Of a DNA stretch of 64,000 nt, positions 17,396 to 26,821 are shown one piece after another; position 1 is the stretch's first letter; the number at the start of each line of letters is the position of its first letter. Where the stretch lies: contig JAGWQH010000103.1 of NCBI GenBank assembly GCA_028870115.1, positions 34,557 to 98,556 of the forward strand, given 5' to 3'. The notes beneath the pieces were generated by a model that was not told the origin of the DNA, searched no databases, and worked only from the letters and a program-made list of their open reading frames with translations. The stretch is from Candidatus Methylomirabilota bacterium. GTDB taxonomy: Bacteria > Methylomirabilota > Methylomirabilia > Methylomirabilales > Methylomirabilaceae. Position numbers and translations under genes: made by a program.

Positions 17396-17890
17396 CTACG
17401 CGAATGGATGCTTGACCTTATCCTTCTGCGCCAGGATCTCACTCATTGAGGGCTGCTCTGCCAAGGCCCGCGCGATCGACTCTTTGGTCGCCTTATAGTT
17501 GTAGTCGTAGATCTTCTTATTGTCATCGGCCTCCCAGTGGATGAAGACGCCGACCACGACCGCCAGGTCTTCAGCATCCTTGGCGGAGATCACGCCTTCG
17601 GCAACGCTATCCACCACTGCCTTCGCCACAGCCGCCTGGGCTGGGCCGAACATCTGGACCGCCTGCTTCGCGCCCTTGATCGTCACCTTGTTGAACATCA
17701 CCGTCGCAGGCTTCGCCAGCAAATTCGGCGCTACGACCGCCAACAGGGCGCTGTGTCCCGCACTCTGCTGAGCGAGACGCTGTGCGAAGACGGCGCCGAC
17801 GGGACCGCTCTTGGGACCAATCATCAGGTCAATATGTGCCACCTCGTTGCCGTCACCCGCCAATGACTCGCCAACCATGATATCGCGCAT
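17396..17890 (-). CDS. fae: Formaldehyde-activating enzyme
   Basis: Fae condenses formaldehyde with H4MPT to methylene-H4MPT, the entry reaction of the pathway. The N-terminal GESLAGDGNEVAHIDL contains the catalytic His. The core (KPATVMFNKVTIKGAKQ and the GPAQAAVAKAV segment) and the total of 164 residues are standard for the family. Two ATG codons lie six bases apart. AGGAGG is only one base from the first (17896) but seven bases from the second (17890), so 17890 is chosen. A sigma70-like promoter lies upstream at 17976-18004. It is the first gene of the C1 cluster. Confidence 0.97.
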   Translation of the reverse strand: MRDIMVGESLAGDGNEVAHIDLMIGPKSGPVGAVFAQRLAQQSAGHSALLAVVAPNLLAKPATVMFNKVTIKGAKQAVQMFGPAQAAVAKAVVDSVAEGVISAKDAEDLAVVVGVFIHWEADDNKKIYDYNYKATKESIARALAEQPSMSEILAQKDKVKHPFA

Positions 17891-17975
17891 CGACATTCCT
17901 CCTTCTCCTTATTCACCCTTACCGGTTAAGTTTACCGCTCACAACGATTTATCGTTACTCAGACACGAAGCTCAT

Positions 17976-18004
17976 AATTTAATTTGAGCAGATCATCATG
18001 TCAA
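17976..18004 (-). promoter_or_regulatory. Sigma70-like promoter of fae
   Basis: On the minus strand TTGACA (18004-17999) is separated by 17 bases from TAAATT (17981-17976). Transcription would begin near 17968, about 78 bases before the fae start. The -35 is a perfect consensus and the -10 matches at four of six positions. Confidence 0.6.
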
Positions 18005-18129
18005 GCTTTTTCCCTCTATCGCTCAACATCTCAGTTCAGATATTGAAGTAAAGGTGGGATCAACAGTCAGACGTTACTGAGGTGTAAGCTCGGAACCATA
18101 ACAGCAGGGAAACACCGCGCGTCACATGC

Positions 18130-18849
18130 CTAAGGCGATTGGACGATAGGCGGGATATTGGAGTACAGGATCGTATCGGACGCCTCCGCCTTGTAAATGG
18201 ACGAGGGCGGTACAGGGGCCGGCGATTGCGCAGCGACTACCTGTGTGACCGCCTTGATTGCCCCATTCCTCTGACGCTCCCGTTGCCCGCGTCGGTACAG
18301 GCCGAGGACTTTGGTTACGTAATCCCGAGTCTCCTGATAGGGAGGTACGCCCCTGTACCGAAGGACCGCGTTCTCTCCGGCATTATAGGCGGCCAATGCC
18401 AGCGTAAGATCCCCCTGGAACAGGTCCAGGAGTTGGCGCAGGTAGCGGACGCCGGCCCCGATATTCTCGTGAGGATCGTAGGCATCACCCACTGAGAAGC
18501 GCCAGATGGTGGCGGGCATGAGTTGCATCAACCCTTGCGCCCCCTTGCGCGAGACGGCCTTGCGATTAAAGTTCGACTCCACCTGAATCACGGCTCGAAT
18601 CAGGGCGGGATCAATCTCGTACTCAGCAGCGAGGGCGTCGATCAGTTCTGACATGTTCGCGCCGGTAAGTCGGGCGGTGGAAGGCAACACTCCCGGTTGG
18701 AGCAGCCTGTGCTGCGGTGTTGTCGGCGTATTGGTAAAGTGAGTGATCCCGTCCTCGTTGATTCGGTAATAGATCTCCCCTCGCGCCGGTCCTGCCGATA
18801 GCAGGACGAGGCTCGCCAGCGCCATCGCAATCCGCCAACTCTTTCTCAC
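18130..18849 (-). CDS. Secreted lytic transglycosylase (SLT domain, DUF4124 N-terminus)
   Basis: About 239 residues with an N-terminal signal peptide (MALASLVLLSAGPARG) and a DUF4124-like segment (IYYRINEDGITHFTNTP). The SLT domain follows, with catalytic Glu in VIQVESNFN, GLMQLMPAT, the GAGVRYL segment and AYNAGENAV. Such enzymes cleave peptidoglycan between MurNAc and GlcNAc in the periplasm. A GTG start at 18849 is chosen because AGGAGG lies four bases before it; an upstream TTG has no ribosome-binding site. The Pro-rich C-terminal tail is not part of the catalytic domain. It is divergent in role from the C1 cluster and probably a separate transcript. Confidence 0.9.
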   Translation of the reverse strand: MRKSWRIAMALASLVLLSAGPARGEIYYRINEDGITHFTNTPTTPQHRLLQPGVLPSTARLTGANMSELIDALAAEYEIDPALIRAVIQVESNFNRKAVSRKGAQGLMQLMPATIWRFSVGDAYDPHENIGAGVRYLRQLLDLFQGDLTLALAAYNAGENAVLRYRGVPPYQETRDYVTKVLGLYRRGQRERQRNGAIKAVTQVVAAQSPAPVPPSSIYKAEASDTILYSNIPPIVQSP

Positions 18850-18937
18850 ACCGCCTCCTAGTCGTGGCCGCAACTATGATTTTTACCGTATACCAAACCC
18901 AGCCTCCGGATGCAAGCGGAATCCGCCAACTTCTGCC

Positions 18938-19675
18938 TTAGAAGCCGAAACTCGAGAGCAGCCGCTCGGTCAGGTAGAACAGCAGAATGCCAACAAACAC
19001 CATGAGCGCCATCAGGATCCCCTTCTCGCGGTTCACCTCAGGCATCAGGTCAGACGCCGCCACATAGATCATCACCCCGGCAGACAGCGCCAACCGATAT
19101 CCCAACAGCCCCTGGAGATAAGATGCACATATCGCGCCAACTATGGTCGAGAGACCAATGCCAATCGATGAGCTCATCGCCACCATGCGAGACCTACCCG
19201 CAGCCAGCATAATCGAGCCGACCGTGAACCCCTCTGGGATCTTGTGAAGAGCAACCGCGACAAAGATTAAAAATCCCAATCCCACACTGACATGAAAACC
19301 CGACGCAATCGACACTCCGTCGAAGAAGGTGTGGATCAACAGCCCAGCGAGGGCAAAGAGGCTCACCGACGGCGCCAGGACGACCTCCGTATGAGTCTCC
19401 TCCCCGAAGTGAAAATGCGAGGCCAGTATATGTTCAGCAAAATGGATCAGGAGATAGCCGGCCAGAATAAGCAGGGGGGCGTGATCGGTGAGACGAATAC
19501 TTTCGGGAATCATGCCGAGGAAGGCCGCTCCGAGCATGAAACCGGCTCCAAGGGCGATGAAGTATTTGAGCAGCGCCTCGTCCCATCGCTGTTTGATCGT
19601 GACCAGGAGCCCGCCCGCCACGTTCGCCGCGGCGGCTGCGCAGCCAAAGATCAAGCCGATGTAAAAAGAGTCCAT
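18938..19675 (-). CDS. ZIP-family metal transporter
   Basis: A 245-residue inner-membrane protein with about eight hydrophobic segments. The two metal-binding helices of ZIP transporters are visible: HTFFDG in the fourth and HKIPEG in the fifth segment. A His-containing cytoplasmic loop (HFHFGEETH) precedes them. ZIP proteins move Zn2+ or other divalent metals into the cytoplasm. The ATG at 19675 gives the normal short N-terminus; a longer reading to 19738 adds a polar segment unlike the family. It is monocistronic, between the transglycosylase and divergent mazG. Confidence 0.9.
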   Translation of the reverse strand: MDSFYIGLIFGCAAAAANVAGGLLVTIKQRWDEALLKYFIALGAGFMLGAAFLGMIPESIRLTDHAPLLILAGYLLIHFAEHILASHFHFGEETHTEVVLAPSVSLFALAGLLIHTFFDGVSIASGFHVSVGLGFLIFVAVALHKIPEGFTVGSIMLAAGRSRMVAMSSSIGIGLSTIVGAICASYLQGLLGYRLALSAGVMIYVAASDLMPEVNREKGILMALMVFVGILLFYLTERLLSSFGF

Positions 19676-19850
19676 GATTGTTACCCCGGAGGAGAGTTGG
19701 TGAAATGGTAACGTAGCTGGTCGTTGCCCCCTTGTCAAAGCATTTGTCGGTGTGCCTGGCTACCCAGGGAGATTCGCTTTGCCTGGAAGGCTGCTGGAGA
19801 TTATACTTATAATAGAAAAAACAGCCAGTTTACAGCTTTGAGGAGGCTAC

Positions 19851-20657
19851 ATGGACGCAAGCGGAGAGCAATTCGATGCGTTAGTGCGAATTATGGAGCG
19901 GCTCCGGGCAGATGATGGATGCCCATGGGACCGGGAGCAGACGCGGCAGACCTTGAAGCCGTTTCTGATCGAGGAAGCCTATGAAGTGGTGGAGGCGATC
20001 GACGAGGGCGACCCCAAGCAGATCATGGGAGAACTCGGCGATCTGCTCTTTCAGGTGGTCTTTCACGCCCAGGTCGCGGCCGAGCGGCGAGAGTTCACCA
20101 TAGGGCAGGTTCTGGCGACTACAGCCGACAAGATGGTACGCCGCCATCCCCATGTCTTCGGCGGCGGCACAGCCTCTACGGCCCGTGAGGTCCTGGATCA
20201 GTGGGAGGAGCTGAAGCGCAAGGAACGTAGTACTGCGGCCGCTAGCCCCGTATCGGCCCTGGACGGTGTTCCCAGAGAACTGCCGGGCCTTCTCCGCGCT
20301 CAACGGCTGCAGGACAAGGCCGCAAGGGTCGGATTTGACTGGCCTGAGATCTCGGGAGTCACGGCAAAGATCGAAGAAGAGCTTGGCGAACTCAGGGAGG
20401 CCATGAAGACCGCTGCGCCGGAGGAGATTGAGCAAGAACTGGGGGACGTGCTGTTCAGCCTGGTCAATCTCGCCAGATTTTTGAACTTGAGCGCCGAGGA
20501 GGCGCTTCGCAAAAGCATCACGCGATTCGCGACCAGGTTCCAGTCTATGGAGAAGGCGCTACAGCGGGATGGTCGCCATATGAAAGAGATCGGCCTGGAG
20601 GAGATGGAGCGGCTATGGCAGCACGCCAAGCGTCAAAACCGCTCCACCGGCGCATGA
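19851..20657 (+). CDS. mazG: Nucleoside triphosphate pyrophosphohydrolase MazG
   Basis: MazG cleaves NTPs and dNTPs to the monophosphate and pyrophosphate, cleaning aberrant nucleotides. The 268 residues form two tandem MazG domains. The first has CPWDREQTRQTL, the Mg2+ ligands in LIEEAYEVVEAI and ELGDLLFQVVFHA; the second has EEELGELREA and ELGDVLFSLVN. A GAGGAGG-like sequence precedes the ATG. It begins a run of closely spaced plus-strand genes (mazG, nfeD, slipin, DUF427) ending at a terminator near 23.2 kb. Confidence 0.95.
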   Translation: MDASGEQFDALVRIMERLRADDGCPWDREQTRQTLKPFLIEEAYEVVEAIDEGDPKQIMGELGDLLFQVVFHAQVAAERREFTIGQVLATTADKMVRRHPHVFGGGTASTAREVLDQWEELKRKERSTAAASPVSALDGVPRELPGLLRAQRLQDKAARVGFDWPEISGVTAKIEEELGELREAMKTAAPEEIEQELGDVLFSLVNLARFLNLSAEEALRKSITRFATRFQSMEKALQRDGRHMKEIGLEEMERLWQHAKRQNRSTGA

Positions 20658-20690
20658 CATTTTTTGGCCATCCATGACTTGAGTACACAC

Positions 20691-22049
20691 ATGATTAAAC
20701 GACTCGTCATCTGGTGTATATTGATAGGTATCGCGCTGGCGTGGCCTGCCGCCACCTACTCGAGGTCGGCGCCCACCGCCAGGCCCGTGCTGGCCATTCA
20801 GGTCGAAGGGGTGATCGCCCCCAGTACGGCCGACTATATCATCCGCGCCATCAAACAGACCGACCACGAGGTGGCCCAGGCCCTCGTCATCGAGCTGGAC
20901 ACCCCTGGCGGCCTTGATCTCTCGATGCGCGCCATCATCAAGGAGATGCTGGCGGCCGAGCGCCCGATTATCGTCTATGTCTCGCCCAGGGGCGCCCGCG
21001 CCGCGTCCGCCGGCGCCTTCATCACCCTGGCCGCTCACGTCGCCGCCATGGCGCCGGGAACCAATATCGGTGCCGCCCACCCGGTCAATATGGGGGGCCA
21101 GATGGATAAAGAGATGACCAAGAAAGTCACCAACGACGCGGCCGCTTATATCCGAACTATCGCTGAGCAGCGCGGCCGGAATGTCCAGTGGGCCGAGGAT
21201 GCCGTCCGTAAGAGTGTCTCGGTGACCGAGAAAGAGGCGCTGAAGCTTAAGATTATCGACGTCGTGGCGGACAAGCTGGATGACCTGCTTGTCGCGCTGG
21301 ATGGCCGGGAGGTCACGACGGCCCTCGACAAGGTTACGCTCCACACCAAGGGGGTCGAGGTCAGTCGGCTCGAGATGGGCCTGCGCGATAAGATCCTGAA
21401 GGTAATCTCCGATCCGACCATCGCGTACATGCTGCTCATGTTGGGCATGGCCGGGCTCTATTTCGAGCTCTCGACCCCGGGCGCCATCCTGCCCGGTGTC
21501 CTTGGGGGGATCTGCCTGATCCTGGCCTTTTACGCCTTCCAGACCCTGCCCATCAATTACGCCGGACTGCTCCTGATCCTGCTGGCGATCATTCTGTTTA
21601 TCGCCGAGGTCAAGGTCGTCTCCCACGGGATACTTGCCGTAGGCGGGATTATCGCCATGATCCTCGGCTCCACGATGCTGATCAGGAGCCCGGAGTCGTT
21701 CATGCGGATCTCGCTGCCGGCGATTCTGGGGACAACAGCGGTGACGGCAGCGTTCTTCATCTTCGTCGTCACGATGGCCCTCAGGGCCCAGCGCCAAAAG
21801 ACCACCACCGGCGCGGAGGGCCTCATCGGGCAGATCGGAACGGTGAGGACGCCGCTCACACCGGAGGGAAGCGTCTTGGTGGGAGGCGAGCTCTGGTCGG
21901 CTCAATGCAAGGAGGGAGCTGAACCCGGCAGCAAGGTCCGGGTCCGGGCGGTGAAGGGGCTCATGTTATTCGTCAGCAAAGACAATGAGGCAGTGACCGT
22001 CGAAGCCGATGCCATGTCAACGCAACAACGACAGGGAGGGCAGGCATGA
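20691..22049 (+). CDS. NfeD-family membrane-bound serine protease (long form)
   Basis: A 452-residue protein with a signal peptide ([17 protein letters not shown]) and a ClpP/crotonase-like protease domain with the nucleophile Ser in [10 protein letters not shown]. Four to five membrane helices and a C-terminal OB-fold (NfeD) follow, ending in [14 protein letters not shown]. Long NfeD proteins are paired with slipins (SPFH proteins) as in 1510/1511 of Pyrococcus, where the protease cleaves stomatin. The same pair is present here: the stop overlaps the slipin start (ATGA at 22046). The ATG at 20691 puts the signal peptide at the N-terminus; a TTG at 20664 is possible. Confidence 0.92.
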   Translation: MIKRLVIWCILIGIALAWPAATYSRSAPTARPVLAIQVEGVIAPSTADYIIRAIKQTDHEVAQALVIELDTPGGLDLSMRAIIKEMLAAERPIIVYVSPRGARAASAGAFITLAAHVAAMAPGTNIGAAHPVNMGGQMDKEMTKKVTNDAAAYIRTIAEQRGRNVQWAEDAVRKSVSVTEKEALKLKIIDVVADKLDDLLVALDGREVTTALDKVTLHTKGVEVSRLEMGLRDKILKVISDPTIAYMLLMLGMAGLYFELSTPGAILPGVLGGICLILAFYAFQTLPINYAGLLLILLAIILFIAEVKVVSHGILAVGGIIAMILGSTMLIRSPESFMRISLPAILGTTAVTAAFFIFVVTMALRAQRQKTTTGAEGLIGQIGTVRTPLTPEGSVLVGGELWSAQCKEGAEPGSKVRVRAVKGLMLFVSKDNEAVTVEADAMSTQQRQGGQA

Positions 22050-22864
22050 ATCCCGTGCAGATTCTCTCGACCGTTTTCGGCTTAGTCCCGATACTCTTTC
22101 TCCTCATCCTGGCGCTTTTCATCCTTGCCAGCTCGGTCCGTATACTCCCTGAATACGAACGGGCCGTGATCTTCCGTCTGGGTCGTCTCGCCAAGGCGAT
22201 CGTGAATGTGGGCGGCACCGGCAATGGACCAGGCCTGATCCTCCTGATCCCGATGATCGATCGGATGACGAAGGTCAGTCTGCGGACGGTGGCCATGGAC
22301 GTTCCCTCCCAGGACGTCATCACCAAGGATAATGTGTCGGTCAAGGTGAACGCCGTGATCTACTTCCGGGTGATCGACCCGGAGCGCGCCATCGTCCAGG
22401 TCGAAAATTACCTCTTCGCCACCTCCCAGATCGCCCAAACCACCCTCAGGAGCGTCCTGGGACAGTCGGAACTGGACGAGCTGCTGGCCGAACGCGACCG
22501 GCTCAACCAGCGGCTTCAACAGATTATCGACCAGCACACCGATCCATGGGGGATCAAGGTGACCGTGGTGGAGATCAAGCTCGTGGACCTCCCGCACGAG
22601 ATGCAGCGGGCCATGGCCAAGCAGGCGGAGGCCGAGCGGGAGAAGCGGGCGAAGATCATCCACGCCGAGGGTGAGCTGCAAGCCTCCGAAAAACTGGCGC
22701 AGGCGGGCAGGATCCTGGCCACAGAATCTGTCACCATCCAGCTTCGATACCTGCAGACGCTCACCGAGATCGCCACAGAAAAGAACTCCACGATTGTTTT
22801 CCCGATCCCGATCGACATCTTGAAGATCTTCTTGTACGACCAAAAAAAGAGTACTCAGTCATGA
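22046..22864 (+). CDS. Slipin / SPFH (stomatin-like) membrane protein
   Basis: A 272-residue band-7 protein: an N-terminal membrane hairpin ([17 protein letters not shown]), the SPFH domain ([26 protein letters not shown], [17 protein letters not shown] core), then an Ala/Glu-rich helical region ([19 protein letters not shown]) that forms the oligomer. It is the partner of the NfeD protease encoded just upstream with a four-base overlap, and the DUF427 gene overlaps its stop. Its likely role is organising membrane microdomains and quality control; this is known for the family and inferred here. Confidence 0.93.
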   Translation: MNPVQILSTVFGLVPILFLLILALFILASSVRILPEYERAVIFRLGRLAKAIVNVGGTGNGPGLILLIPMIDRMTKVSLRTVAMDVPSQDVITKDNVSVKVNAVIYFRVIDPERAIVQVENYLFATSQIAQTTLRSVLGQSELDELLAERDRLNQRLQQIIDQHTDPWGIKVTVVEIKLVDLPHEMQRAMAKQAEAEREKRAKIIHAEGELQASEKLAQAGRILATESVTIQLRYLQTLTEIATEKNSTIVFPIPIDILKIFLYDQKKSTQS

Positions 22865-23142
22865 AGGCCATCTGGAAGGGAGTGACTATCGCCGAGAGCA
22901 CCGATACAGTGGTCGTCGAGGGCAATCATTACTTCCCCCGCGCCTCGGTCCGATCCGAATGTCTCCGCGAAAGCGCCACCCATAGCACCTGCCACTGGAA
23001 GGGCGAAGCCAGCTACTACGACCTGATCGTCGGCGATGCAGTGAATCCGGACGCGGCGTGGTACTACCCTGTGCCTAAGGACGCCGCGAAACAGATTGCC
23101 GATCGCGTCGCGTTCTGGAAAGGCGTCCAGGTCATCGAGTAA
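22861..23142 (+). CDS. DUF427 family protein
   Basis: A 93-residue protein of the DUF427 family, recognised by the ordered segments [18 protein letters not shown] and PDAAWYYP. The family has a small beta-barrel fold and no firmly established activity. It starts inside the slipin stop (four-base overlap) and is the last gene before a rho-independent terminator. The link with the NfeD/slipin pair may be only transcriptional. Confidence 0.88.
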   Translation: MKAIWKGVTIAESTDTVVVEGNHYFPRASVRSECLRESATHSTCHWKGEASYYDLIVGDAVNPDAAWYYPVPKDAAKQIADRVAFWKGVQVIE

Positions 23143-23156
23143 GAGGAGATTTTGGT

Positions 23157-23194
23157 ACCCCTCGCCGTTCAGGGCGGGGTGCAGTTCTTTTTTT
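23157..23194 (+). terminator. Rho-independent terminator after the mazG-nfeD-slipin-DUF427 operon
   Basis: A GC-rich hairpin (ACCC..CGCC paired with GGCGGGGT around the loop GTTCA) is followed by TTCTTTTTTT at 23185-23194. It lies 15 bases after the DUF427 stop codon. Confidence 0.7.
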
Positions 23195-23197
23195 ACG

Positions 23198-23243
23198 TTC
23201 CCCTCGCCCCCTCTCTAGGGGGAGAGGGTCAGGGTGAGGGGGA
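23198..23243. repeat. CCCCTCGCCC/GGGTGAGGGG palindromic repeat
   Basis: CCCCTCGCCCCCTCTCTAGG continues into GGGAGAGGGTCAGGGTGAGG, forming a near-perfect stem loop just upstream of msrA. This element is a familiar dispersed repeat in many GC-rich bacterial genomes. It sits directly behind the terminator at 23157-23194. Confidence 0.7.
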
Positions 23244-23254
23244 CTTTCTAACCG

Positions 23255-23707
23255 ATGAAGAAGGCTACGTTTGGGGCGGGGTGTTTCTGGGGTGTCGAAG
23301 CCGCGTTTCGCCGGGTGCCGGGTGTCGTCTCAACGACAGTCGGATATATGGGCGGTTACTTCGAGAACCCGTCGTACCGAGATGTGTGCTCGGGCACGAC
23401 CGGCCATGCGGAGGTTGTCCAGGTAGACTATGACCCTTCAAAGGTCTCCTACGACAATCTTCTGGATATCTTCTGGTCGATCCATGACCCAACCACTTTG
23501 AATCGTCAAGGTCCGGACCTCGGCGCGCAGTACCGGTCCGTGATCTTCTTTCACGATGCCGACCAGCAGGCTGCCGCGCTGACCTCCAAACAGAAGCTGG
23601 AACTCAGCAGAAAGCACCGACAGCCGGTCGTAACCGAGATTACACCGGCCTCGACCTTTTACCGGGCAGAGGAATACCACCAGAAATACCTGGAGAAGCA
23701 GACCTAG
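23255..23707 (+). CDS. msrA: Peptide-methionine (S)-S-oxide reductase
   Basis: MsrA reduces methionine-S-sulfoxide in proteins. The catalytic motif GAGCFWG opens the protein, and the remainder ([39 protein letters not shown]) follows the family order through 150 residues. The Cys in GCFW is present; resolving Cys residues at the C-terminus are absent (it ends LEKQT), so a single-Cys or externally resolved version is likely. It lies between a repeat and pyrE, with no clear promoter visible. Confidence 0.95.
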   Translation: MKKATFGAGCFWGVEAAFRRVPGVVSTTVGYMGGYFENPSYRDVCSGTTGHAEVVQVDYDPSKVSYDNLLDIFWSIHDPTTLNRQGPDLGAQYRSVIFFHDADQQAAALTSKQKLELSRKHRQPVVTEITPASTFYRAEEYHQKYLEKQT

Positions 23708-23758
23708 CCTCGCTGTACGATCTAGACAACCCCGCCTTCCTCGTGTATTCTCACCCCC

Positions 23759-24373
23759 GTGGATACCCCAAGAGACCAATCCCCGCTTAAGGCGTGCGAG
23801 GACAAGCTCCTGAGATTGCTGGTTCAGCACTCCTTCCAGCACAGCAACGAGCCGGTCTTTACCCTGGCCTCCGGCCGAAAGAGCCACTACTATATCAATT
23901 GCAAGCAAACGACGTTCATGTCGGAGGCGATGCCGCTCCTTGGCCGGCTCTTCTTCGAGCGAATCAAGGCTATTGAACAAAGAGACGGGAAACAGATCGC
24001 CGCCGTCGGAGGTCTCACCCTCGGCGCCGACCCGATTGCCTGCGCCGTCGCCTATCACAGCGCACTTCAAGGAACACCGGTCCAGGCCTTCAGCGTCCGA
24101 AAGGAACCGAAGGGCCATGGAGCCCAGAAATGGGTCGAGGGGTTCGAGCGGCCGGGCGCAAGGGTCGTGATTATTGAAGATGTCATCACCACCGGCGGTT
24201 CGACCCTCAAGGCGATCGATGGCGCGCTGCATGCGGGCTTTCAGATCGTTAAGGTGCTGGCGCTTGTGGACCGGCAGGAGGGCGGCCGCGAGGAGTTGCT
24301 GAAAAACGGGTATGAGCTGGAGCCGATCTACACCATCGAGAATTTGATGCGGGTTGCAGGCCAGGCGAGGTAA
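23759..24373 (+). CDS. pyrE: Orotate phosphoribosyltransferase
   Basis: PyrE makes orotidine 5'-phosphate from orotate and PRPP in pyrimidine synthesis. The PRPP-binding motif VVIIEDVITTGGST and the loop with FSVRKEPKGHGA are clear in the 204-residue product, as are FTLASGRKSHYY and GGLTLGADP. Translation begins at a GTG (23759) by length and homology; no strong ribosome-binding site is seen, so the start is the least certain part. No other pyr genes are nearby. Confidence 0.94.
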   Translation: MDTPRDQSPLKACEDKLLRLLVQHSFQHSNEPVFTLASGRKSHYYINCKQTTFMSEAMPLLGRLFFERIKAIEQRDGKQIAAVGGLTLGADPIACAVAYHSALQGTPVQAFSVRKEPKGHGAQKWVEGFERPGARVVIIEDVITTGGSTLKAIDGALHAGFQIVKVLALVDRQEGGREELLKNGYELEPIYTIENLMRVAGQAR

Positions 24374-24461
24374 CTCACTTCATTCCCCACCCAAAAAGGC
24401 TACTGGACAAACCAACCGCTTTCCGCTAAGTTATGAAGGCCTTCAGTTCTATCGATTCGCA

Positions 24462-24513
24462 GGGGCGCTGCTTGCTGCGCCCATCTTCTGGCAGGGCAAG
24501 CCCTGCCCCTACT
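24462..24513. repeat. Dispersed GGCAGGGCAAGCCCTGCC repeat
   Basis: GGGGCGCTGCTTGCTGCGCCC (in two parts, 24462-24482) is followed by GGCAGGGCAAGCCCTGCC (24490-24507) and CCTAC. Both can fold as short hairpins. This type of element is found in many copies in various genomes; only one copy is seen here, between pyrE and the tRNA. Confidence 0.55.
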
Positions 24514-24541
24514 ATGTTGGTCGCTAAACGCTGCTCTTCAT

Positions 24542-24617
24542 GGGGGGTTAGCTCAGTTGGGAGAGCGCGGCGTTCGCAACGCCGAGGCCAGGGGTTCGAA
24601 TCCCCTACCCTCCACCA
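24542..24617 (+). tRNA. tRNA-Ala (anticodon CGC)
   Basis: A complete 76-base tRNA. The acceptor stem GGGGGGT pairs with ACCCTCC and includes the G3-U70 wobble pair that specifies alanine. The D arm is GCTC/GAGC, the anticodon stem CGGCG/CGCCG with loop TTCGCAA (anticodon CGC), and the T arm AGGGG/CCCCT with TTCGAAT. The CCA end is encoded. It lies at the left border of the degraded accessory region (24.6-28.9 kb). Confidence 0.96.
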
Positions 24618-24643
24618 TCGCTTTTCCTTGAGATTTCCATACG

Positions 24644-24856
24644 TTAGCCGATCATGGCCGATATGCTGTGGCCGGCTTCTTTATTGGCGATGTCAGTAGC
24701 GATGCCCATTGCTCCCGAAACCAACCGCTCCACAACCTCCCCATCGCAAAGCAAGTCCAGGACCATGGCAGTCTTACGGGTAGGGATCCAGCGATTCAAT
24801 GTCCGGGCCGACTCCGGCATCCGGCACCTCCTTGTTGGGTCGCCCCGGCGTGTCAC
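24644..24856 (-). pseudogene. Possible IS3-type transposase OrfA fragment
   Basis: A 70-residue reading frame contains RWIPTRKTAMVLDLLCDGE, which resembles the helix-turn-helix start of IS3-family OrfA proteins (RWxxxRKxxxVLxLLRGE). The resemblance ends after about 30 residues, and no OrfB or inverted repeats are seen nearby. It is offered as a degraded transposase remnant with low certainty. Confidence 0.3.
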
Positions 24857-25164
24857 AGTCCCTGTCTACTCGTCAGGGGGGGCAGTATAATGTTTTACTA
24901 CAGGAGGACTGGAATCTATCTACATTCATCATTCATCCAAAGAGTCAGAGTCCTCTTTCTACGTCCTACTCAGTTTCACAATCGATTGCTGACTTTTCTG
25001 AGAAAAAATCATAAAAGCTCTGCAAGGCTCCACCCACGAGACCATGCGCGCCGGGTGTCGTGACGGAGTTGTGGGCCTGTGTAAATGGCTGCCGATTGGG
25101 AGGAAGGGACCGGGCCTTAGACAAGCGACCATCGAGGAAGAAGATCTGGTAACCACCGTCTAGG
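24857..25164. other. No recognisable gene
   Basis: About 300 bases between the possible transposase fragment and the repeat lipoprotein gene. Short open frames occur on both strands (for example 24966-25199, minus) but none has a ribosome-binding site or recognisable domain. A GTATAAT box at 24885 followed by ACAGGAGG at 24901 looks like promoter and ribosome-binding elements without a gene behind them. Confidence 0.4.
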
Positions 25165-25755
25165 ATGCATCTCAACATTGGGAGGGAGATAGTGGACACG
25201 ATATCGCAGATAGTCAGTCATCGGTGTCGAAAACGTACCGTATTCGCTGTTTCCCTTTCACTGAGACTCATGCTATTGAGCCTGGGATTGCTGGTGACGG
25301 TCAGTTGCGCGGTGACGGTCGCCGACCCGCCGTCCGGCCCGCCTCCAGCGGGTCAGGCGTGGGTTCAGGTGCGTGGAGCGTGGGTCCCGGCGCCAGCACC
25401 CCCTTCGGATGGGCCGTATGAATGGGTGGAGAGTCAATGGGTCCCCATTCCCACGCCGCCACCTGCAACAGAATGGATCCCAGGACACTGGGGACCCCGG
25501 GGCTGGATCCCCGGTCACTGGGCGCCGGTGCCAACGGCCCCAGCCGGCGCCATGTGGGTGTCCGGGCACTGGCAGACCGGAGTGTGGATCGCCGGCCATT
25601 GGAGCGGAGCACCTGCAACTGAGCGTTGGGTGCCAGGACACTGGCGGGCCGGCGTCTGGGTGCCTGGCCATTGGGCGGGCCAGCCCCCGGCGAGTCACTG
25701 GGTACCAGGACACTGGGGTCGCTTCGGGCGCTGGATACCTGGCCACTGGCGCTGA
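25165..25755 (+). CDS. Lipoprotein with eight W-[VI]-x-G-H-W repeats
   Basis: A 196-residue secreted lipoprotein: a hydrophobic signal (LMLLSLGLLVTVSC, lipobox ending in Cys), a Pro-rich linker, then eight copies of W[VI][PSA]GHW at alternating short and longer spacings (WIPGHW, WIPGHW, WVSGHW, WIAGHW, WVPGHW, WVPGHW, WVPGHW, WIPGHW). Related YXWVPGHW-repeat proteins are known in many Gram-negative bacteria, with undefined function; the paired Trp/His suggest metal or sugar binding, which is inference. The 5' end is uncertain: ATG 25165 gives a 35-residue pre-sequence and ATG 25270 a short signal. It lies alone among mobile-element remnants. Confidence 0.75.
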   Translation: MHLNIGREIVDTISQIVSHRCRKRTVFAVSLSLRLMLLSLGLLVTVSCAVTVADPPSGPPPAGQAWVQVRGAWVPAPAPPSDGPYEWVESQWVPIPTPPPATEWIPGHWGPRGWIPGHWAPVPTAPAGAMWVSGHWQTGVWIAGHWSGAPATERWVPGHWRAGVWVPGHWAGQPPASHWVPGHWGRFGRWIPGHWR

Positions 25756-25985
25756 GGCACCATTGCAACGAACCGATCACCGAACTGCGATCGATACCCC
25801 AGAGGCGGCGCCAATTCAGCCCTGATGGTTCCGTACCAAAGGAACTGAACAACTACCGCCTGGAAGGCGGTAGGTTCGGACGGTCGTTAATTTGAAAATG
25901 ACTGTCGTCCTGGATCGGTTCCCCTTCTTGCTCGGCAATGTACTCTTGGATCATCGCATCAGTAATAAATTGGGTTTGACAACTT

Positions 25986-26315
25986 GATTTGGCCCACTTC
26001 GCTCATCTGATTTGGCCCACCCTGCGAGACACCACAGGGTCGTGTGTTCGCCGTAGGCGTCCCGCACGTACTTGCGCACGGGTGGCAGCGCGCCGGCCAA
26101 GGCCTGTCGTACCATCCGCCGGTACACCTCGAACTTGCGCGCTACCCCCAGGATCGCGCCCTCTCCATGCTCGTATTCCCGCCTCATCTGCTCGAATAGC
26201 TCCACCGTTTTTTGCTCACCCGGCCTCCCTTCCAAATCATTCGGCCCGGACTATCATAAGCCGGTGTGCGTGTAAGGGGTGGGCCAAATCAGGTGAGCGA
26301 AGTGAGCCGATTTAG
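25986..26315. mobile_element. Miniature remnant of an IS21-type element with terminal inverted repeats
   Basis: The left end (25986-26023) reads GATTTGGCCCACTTCGCTCA and then TCTGATTTGGCCCACCCT. The right end (26275-26313), read on the other strand, begins AAATCGGCTCACTTCGCTCA and continues CCTGATTTGGCCCACCCC. The arms are about 38 bases and mostly identical. Between them is only a short piece of an istA-like transposase frame (minus strand). It is an internally deleted element of about 330 bases. Confidence 0.7.
26029..26235 (-). pseudogene. IS21-family IstA transposase, N-terminal fragment
   Basis: The frame encodes [19 protein letters not shown] followed by [18 protein letters not shown] and PPVRK. 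This is the N-terminal helix-turn-helix region of IstA-type transposases (normally about 500 residues). The catalytic DDE domain and IstB are absent. The fragment lies between the inverted repeats listed at 25986-26315. Confidence 0.7.
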
Positions 26316-26357
26316 CAACTGTCTTCCTTGTCAAGGGGTACAAGCGACATGTTCGCT

Positions 26358-26725
<368 letters not shown>

Positions 26726-26821
26726 TCATGACCGCGAACACCACGAATTGTCACGATAATAGTGTCTGTTCCTACTTTTCTATTTTCGGAGGGCCTTATA
26801 AGGCATTGCGACCGACGACAC

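Noticed and set aside
20613..21905. Long 430-codon open frame opposite nfeD
   Set aside because: A shadow of the nfeD gene; low-complexity Arg/Asp-rich translation without any family match.
24966..25199. Open frame on the minus strand (77 codons)
   Set aside because: No ribosome-binding site, no recognisable domain and overlaps the start of the repeat lipoprotein gene.
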